Shown here: piece after piece, positions 60,483-64,000 of the stretch
How positions within the stretch are numbered: the stretch's first letter is position 1
Layout: each line of letters starts with the position of its first letter
Origin: an uncultured Acetatifactor sp.
GTDB lineage: Bacteria > Bacillota > Clostridia > Lachnospirales > Lachnospiraceae
DNA: 64,000 bases
Assembly (NCBI GenBank): GCA_934433135.1
Contig: CAKRZO010000004.1
Location: forward strand, 124,001 to 188,000
Direction: 5' to 3'
Translations under genes and position numbers: made by a program
Notes under the pieces: model-generated
Database searches by the model: none
Told to the model about the DNA's origin: nothing
What the model saw: the letters and a program-made list of their open reading frames with translations, nothing else

Positions 60483-62174
60483 CTACGGCGTAACCTTTAA
60501 GACAAAGGTCTCGGGATCGGTAAGTTCAAAATCGATAATGTATAAGCTTTCTTCTTTACCGGAATGGTTCTTAAGGAGCGCTTTCTTTAAAACGGGGGTA
60601 TCGCATCCTTCCCAGGTAAGTTCCCGGATGCCGAGCAGGATCTTCTGTTCGGAAAGAACCGGCTTTTTCATCGTCACAAAACGTTCCGTAACTTTATTGC
60701 CGCTTTCCGTGAAGGCAAAGGTATCCTGCAGAACGAAAACGGAGTCTTCCGTCATAAGGAAAGAGCGCTTCAAGGAAAGGATACCGCATTCCGGAGGATA
60801 AGCACCGGCAAGATCCAGACAGAAGGATTCGTCATCCTGGGAAAGAATCTCCGCGCAGTATTGTTTTCCGGCGGACTGCGCCATTTTGTTGATGATCGGA
60901 ACACTGTGGCCTTTGGAAGAATTGCAAAGGAAGTGGTAGCGTTTCTCCGGATTAAAGTAATCCTTTGTATATTCTCCGCAGCCGAAGTCGCACAGAATCT
61001 GGCCTTCTTCTCCGGTAAGAAGGAAGCTTCCGATGTCATTATGATTGTGCGGTTCGCCGTTGTTTCCGCCCTTGGCAGCAAAAGAAAGGATGGAAGCGCT
61101 CTTTAAATACCACTGTGCGTCCGGATAATAATATTTATAGCTTTGGTTCATAGCGGCATAAGAGAAGGAATCCGCATCCAAATCATTCCAGAAAAAGTTC
61201 CGCAGGTAAGCCGGAAAACGATGACAGGGATCGTCATATTCCGCATATTCTGCAGAAGGCAGAAAAACACAATTCCCGTATTTGCTCTTTAAGTGGCAGG
61301 AAAGTCCCGGAAGAAATCCGGATCTTTGATCTCCATCGGAAAAGCTTACGGTATAATTCTTGCGCAGGAATACATTTTGCTGGAAAAGTGCGATTTTCTT
61401 ACAGATCGGCTGGGCTGCAGGATCTTCTTTTCCATCGGTAAATTCATACAGAAGCTGGGCATAGTAGTGGAAATATCCGTAGCCGTAGTTCCAATAGCCG
61501 ATGCCTTCCAGACAGGCGCCGTCGGAACCGAAGCCGGACAAGAAACACTGCATGGTATCTGCAATTCTGGCTTTTACCAGCGGAAAACGTTCCGGCGCAG
61601 TATAAAGGAAGGCAGCGCCTACACTGCCCGCACAGACAGCCGCCCAGTTCATTTCGGCAGATTCCCACCAGAAACTGCGTGTCAGATACGGTTGAAAAAT
61701 CCGTTCCTCCAGGCAGGAGAGAATGCGTGTATGAATCTTTTGATCCAGGACATCTCCCAGCAGGGAATCAATTTCCGCCAGAGCAAACCCGGTCTCTGCA
61801 CTGAACAGATCAATAAACCCGGTGTCATACCGACCGCCCTGGTCCGGAATATGAGCGGGAAGCATCCAGGTAAATTCGTTGCAGATAGACCAAATGGTAT
61901 CCTCTAACGCTTCGATATCTTCTGTACGATGGTACAATAAAACTGCAAGGGCAAAAGTTGCAAGTCTGCCTCTTTTGGAAAAATAAAGCGCTTCATATTG
62001 CAGACGGTCTCCTGTCGTAAAATAGAGACGGAAGATATGGAAGGGAAGATCTTCCACAGGGGTATTCAGATAGTGAGTTCTGGCTTCCTCTAAAGATGCC
62101 AATTCTTTTTGAAGGACAGCGGAGGAAAGAAGCTGCTCCACCCGCTCCTTGCTTCGTGCTTCCGGAAATAACAT
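60483..62174 (-). CDS. Heparinase II/III-like polysaccharide lyase family protein
   Basis: This 563-residue protein has an N-terminal alpha/alpha toroid (about residues 1-330) and a C-terminal beta domain beginning near GEPHNHNDIGSFLLTGEEG, the hallmark of the heparinase II/III family. The His-Asn-Asp segment and the following GCGEYTKDYF hold the metal and active-site positions. There is no signal peptide, so it should act on imported oligosaccharides or unsaturated uronates. The ATG at 62174 follows GGAGGCAAT; an ATG eight codons earlier is less well placed. It has its own consensus promoter. Confidence 0.85.
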   Translation of the reverse strand: MLFPEARSKERVEQLLSSAVLQKELASLEEARTHYLNTPVEDLPFHIFRLYFTTGDRLQYEALYFSKRGRLATFALAVLLYHRTEDIEALEDTIWSICNEFTWMLPAHIPDQGGRYDTGFIDLFSAETGFALAEIDSLLGDVLDQKIHTRILSCLEERIFQPYLTRSFWWESAEMNWAAVCAGSVGAAFLYTAPERFPLVKARIADTMQCFLSGFGSDGACLEGIGYWNYGYGYFHYYAQLLYEFTDGKEDPAAQPICKKIALFQQNVFLRKNYTVSFSDGDQRSGFLPGLSCHLKSKYGNCVFLPSAEYAEYDDPCHRFPAYLRNFFWNDLDADSFSYAAMNQSYKYYYPDAQWYLKSASILSFAAKGGNNGEPHNHNDIGSFLLTGEEGQILCDFGCGEYTKDYFNPEKRYHFLCNSSKGHSVPIINKMAQSAGKQYCAEILSQDDESFCLDLAGAYPPECGILSLKRSFLMTEDSVFVLQDTFAFTESGNKVTERFVTMKKPVLSEQKILLGIRELTWEGCDTPVLKKALLKNHSGKEESLYIIDFELTDPETFVLKVTP

Positions 62175-62258
62175 ATTGCCTCCGTTTCTGCAGGACATTT
62201 TCCCTAATAACCACGGGCATGTTCTGCAAAATAAAATACTTAAGATTGCTCTGACTCC

Positions 62259-62287
62259 ATACTAACAAAGTAAGTCAGGTGTGTCAA
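62259..62287 (-). promoter_or_regulatory. Promoter of the heparinase-like gene
   Basis: On the minus strand TTGACA (62287-62282), a 17-bp spacer and TAGTAT (62264-62259) form a near-consensus promoter about 85 bp before the start codon. Confidence 0.75.
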
Positions 62288-62300
62288 GAATAAAATATTT

Positions 62301-62364
62301 TGTGTAAATGTACGAAGGGAGCGCTGAAAGCGCGGTTTTGCGAACGGCGCGTGTGAACTATAAC
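62301..62364. mobile_element. MITE-like element, half copy
   Basis: GTAAATGTACGAAGGGAGCG and GCGCGGTTTTGCGAACGGCG match the half of copies C and D nearest the GCGCCATTC end, and the fragment closes with TGAACTATAAC. The other half is missing. It separates the heparinase-like promoter from the phosphorylase gene. Confidence 0.7.
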
Positions 62365-62393
62365 TGTACAATAAAACAGGAAGGGAGAAAAGC

Positions 62394-63710
62394 ATGAAAA
62401 ATCACATGGATAGGAACATGTACGATATCATCCGGAAAAAGAGGGACGGAGAGGTGCTTGGGGAAGAGGAGATTGCGTGGTTTACGGAAGGATTTACCAA
62501 AGGAGAGATTCCGGATTACCAGGCAGCAGCTCTTTTGATGGCAATCTATTTTAAAGGCATGACAGAGGAAGAGACGGCGGCTTTGACACTTTCCATGGCG
62601 CAAAGCGGTGATGTTCTTGATCTGTCCGGGATTCCGGGGATCAAGGTGGATAAACACAGTACCGGAGGTGTCGGAGACAAGACGACTCTGGTGCTGGCGC
62701 CTTTGGTCAGTGCCTGCGGAGTACCGGTGGCCAAAATGAGCGGAAGAGGCCTTGGCTATACCGGAGGAACTATAGATAAGCTGGAAAGCATTCCCGGGTT
62801 TTGCACACTTCTCACGGAAGAAGAATTTATACGAAACGTGAAGGAGATCGGGATTGCGGTTATGGAGCCGACCGGGCAGCTTGCGCCGGCAGATAAGAAG
62901 TTATATGCCTTAAGAGATGTTACGGCAACAGTGGATCAGCTGTCTTTGATTGCCGCTTCCATTATGAGCAAAAAACTGGCAGCCGGTGCGGATGCGATTC
63001 TTCTGGATGTGAAAACCGGAAGCGGCGCTTTTATGAAGAAAAAGGAGGATGCCGCCTTGCTGGCGCAGGAAATGATCCGGATCGGCAGACATGCCGGCAG
63101 AAAGGTTGAGGCAGTGATAAGCGATATGGACCAGCCTTTGGGACGGGCGATCGGCAATGCGTTGGAAGTAAAGGAAGCCATTGAGACGCTGCAGGGAAAG
63201 GGTCCTGCGGATCTGACGGAATTGTGCCTTAATCTGGGAGCTAAGATGGTACTGCTGGGCGGCAAAGCGGACTCTGCCGCCGGGGCGGAATATTTGGTAA
63301 AGGAAGCGCTGCAAAGCGGAGCTGCCTTTGAAAAATTCAGGCAGTTTGTAAAAAGGCAGGGAGGAGATCTGTCCTGTCTGGAAAATCCGGATAAGATGAT
63401 TCATGCGGATATCAGAAGACCGGTTCTTGCGAAGAAGGAGGGGTATCTTACGGGAATGAACTGTGAAGAGATCGGCATGGCAGCTGTTTTATCGGGCGCC
63501 GGGAGGAAAAAGAAGGAAGAGCGGATTGATTTTTCCGCCGGATTTTATCTCATGGCGAAGAAGGGGGATTCTGTCAAAGAAGGAGAGCCGCTGGCCGTTC
63601 TGTATGCGAATGATACACGAAAAGCAGACCTTGCAGAAGAACGCTTCCGGAATGCCTGTCGAATAGAACCGACTTTGCAAATGGCGCGTCTGAACTGTTA
63701 CGTATCTTAG
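62394..63710 (+). CDS. pdp: Pyrimidine-nucleoside phosphorylase
   Basis: This is a 438-residue nucleoside phosphorylase of the thymidine/pyrimidine type. It splits uridine or thymidine with phosphate to salvage bases. The signature SGRGLGYTGGTIDKLES lies at about residues 115-131. The phosphate and nucleoside sites KHSTGGVGDKTT and KKLAAGADAILLDVKTGSGAF are intact. GGAAGGGAGAAAAGC precedes the ATG. The last nine codons (MARLNCYVS) and the stop lie in or just after a MITE-like terminal repeat (63674-63701), so the natural C-terminus has been replaced. DeoA is the alternative name. Confidence 0.93.
   Translation: MKNHMDRNMYDIIRKKRDGEVLGEEEIAWFTEGFTKGEIPDYQAAALLMAIYFKGMTEEETAALTLSMAQSGDVLDLSGIPGIKVDKHSTGGVGDKTTLVLAPLVSACGVPVAKMSGRGLGYTGGTIDKLESIPGFCTLLTEEEFIRNVKEIGIAVMEPTGQLAPADKKLYALRDVTATVDQLSLIAASIMSKKLAAGADAILLDVKTGSGAFMKKKEDAALLAQEMIRIGRHAGRKVEAVISDMDQPLGRAIGNALEVKEAIETLQGKGPADLTELCLNLGAKMVLLGGKADSAAGAEYLVKEALQSGAAFEKFRQFVKRQGGDLSCLENPDKMIHADIRRPVLAKKEGYLTGMNCEEIGMAAVLSGAGRKKKEERIDFSAGFYLMAKKGDSVKEGEPLAVLYANDTRKADLAEERFRNACRIEPTLQMARLNCYVS
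63674..63701. mobile_element. MITE-like terminal repeat inside the 3' end of pdp
   Basis: TTTGCAAATGGCGCG followed by TCTGAACTGTTAC matches the right end of copies A and B. It is translated as part of pdp. No matching left end is seen upstream within the gene. Confidence 0.7.
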
Positions 63711-63743
63711 CATATTCCTTCATGACATGGAATATAGTAGAGT

Positions 63744-64000
63744 ATGAGAAAACAGTCACAAAACCAAGTTCCGAAAAAAGAAATACTGGTGGATAGCTTA
63801 AAACTGCCCAGAGAAGTCTGTCTGGGAGCAATCCGGATTACACTTACCGGGAACAGGGAAGCCTGGATTGAAAACTACAGGGGAATTCTGGAATACAGCA
63901 GGGAAGGAATTCTTCTGCAGGGCAAGACCTGTCAGGTTCGCCTGGAAGGCAGCAATCTTTCCATTGATTATTATACCAATGAAGACATGAAGGTCAGCGG
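63744..64000 (+). CDS. yqfC: YqfC-like sporulation protein (3'-truncated by window edge)
   Basis: From the ATG at 63744 an open frame runs off the window after 85 codons. The sequence AIRITLTGNREAWIENYRGI and LEYSREGILLQ, then SIDYYTNEDMKVSG, fits the short YqfC protein, which is expressed in the mother cell during sporulation next to yqfD. The upstream region shows no strong GGAGG (nearest is AGTAGAGT), which fits regulated expression. Only the N-terminal part can be judged. Confidence 0.75.
   Translation, partial: MRKQSQNQVPKKEILVDSLKLPREVCLGAIRITLTGNREAWIENYRGILEYSREGILLQGKTCQVRLEGSNLSIDYYTNEDMKVS

Noticed and set aside
1..64000. CRISPR arrays, tRNA or rRNA genes, prophage
   Set aside because: No regularly spaced repeats, cloverleaf-like sequences or phage genes were noticed; the repeats present are dispersed hairpin elements.

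Overview
The window looks like chromosomal DNA of an anaerobic, spore-forming Bacillota, most likely class Clostridia, family Lachnospiraceae. The grounds are T-box leaders in front of aminoacyl-tRNA synthetase genes, SpoIID-like, YaaH-like and YqfC sporulation-type genes, Rex, an NfnAB pair, a Re-citrate-synthase-like gene, formate-THF ligase, two FeoA genes plus FeoB, and strong Shine-Dalgarno sites with clean TTGACA-17-TATAAT promoters. Most of the window is housekeeping. There is no rRNA, tRNA, CRISPR array, phage or complete transposase gene.

Layout. 1-8.8 kb: a SpoIID-domain protein (cut by the window edge), a YihY membrane protein, T-box-controlled pheST, an M18 aminopeptidase and queA. 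8.9-16.4 kb: tyrA (minus strand), an EF-G paralogue, T-box-controlled leuS with an unusually long leader, and a CE2-like SGNH esterase. 16.6-19.9 kb: a metal-regulated feoA-feoA-feoB operon. 20.1-26.2 kb: an ABC export pair, a CxxC metal-binding protein, two small unknown genes, a 20-cysteine small protein and a divergent subtilisin-like protease. 26.2-29.8 kb: a Re-citrate synthase / GntR regulator / isocitrate dehydrogenase operon. 29.9-33.1 kb: an internally deleted GH29 fucosidase and an ABC-F ATPase. 33.2-37.3 kb: rex, nnr, alr and mazF. 37.5-43.0 kb: yebC, an O-acetylhomoserine sulfhydrylase-type gene, a glycosyltransferase pair and tepA. 43.1-48.4 kb: a large glycoside hydrolase, an AT-rich stretch with a broken secreted-protein gene and an unknown membrane-anchored protein, and hlyIII. 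48.6-58.2 kb: ftsK, fhs-folD, a zinc-ribbon/TPR protein and nfnAB. 58.4-64 kb: rlmH, a frameshifted YaaH-like GH18 gene, an orphan antitoxin, a heparinase-like gene, a pyrimidine-nucleoside phosphorylase and the start of yqfC.

How the genes work together. Several sets form clear units: the oxidative branch toward 2-oxoglutarate (Re-citrate synthase and IDH with their own regulator), one-carbon metabolism (fhs-folD), redox balancing (nfnAB, rex), iron uptake (feo), and cell-wall precursor supply (alr).

The most interesting non-genic signal is a dispersed family of 159-190 bp elements. They have GTAACAGTTCAG-type terminal inverted repeats and strong internal hairpins. Four copies are complete and at least four are fragments. 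One copy has a perfect 8-bp target duplication, and two genes end inside element sequence. They look like non-autonomous transposable elements (MITEs), possibly moved by an IS66-type transposase. Other structures worth checking are a 14-bp inverted-repeat operator at the citrate synthase operon, three GTTAGC-type palindromes at feo, leader hairpins whose 3' arm runs into the Shine-Dalgarno, and several terminator hairpins that contain the stop codon of the gene they end.
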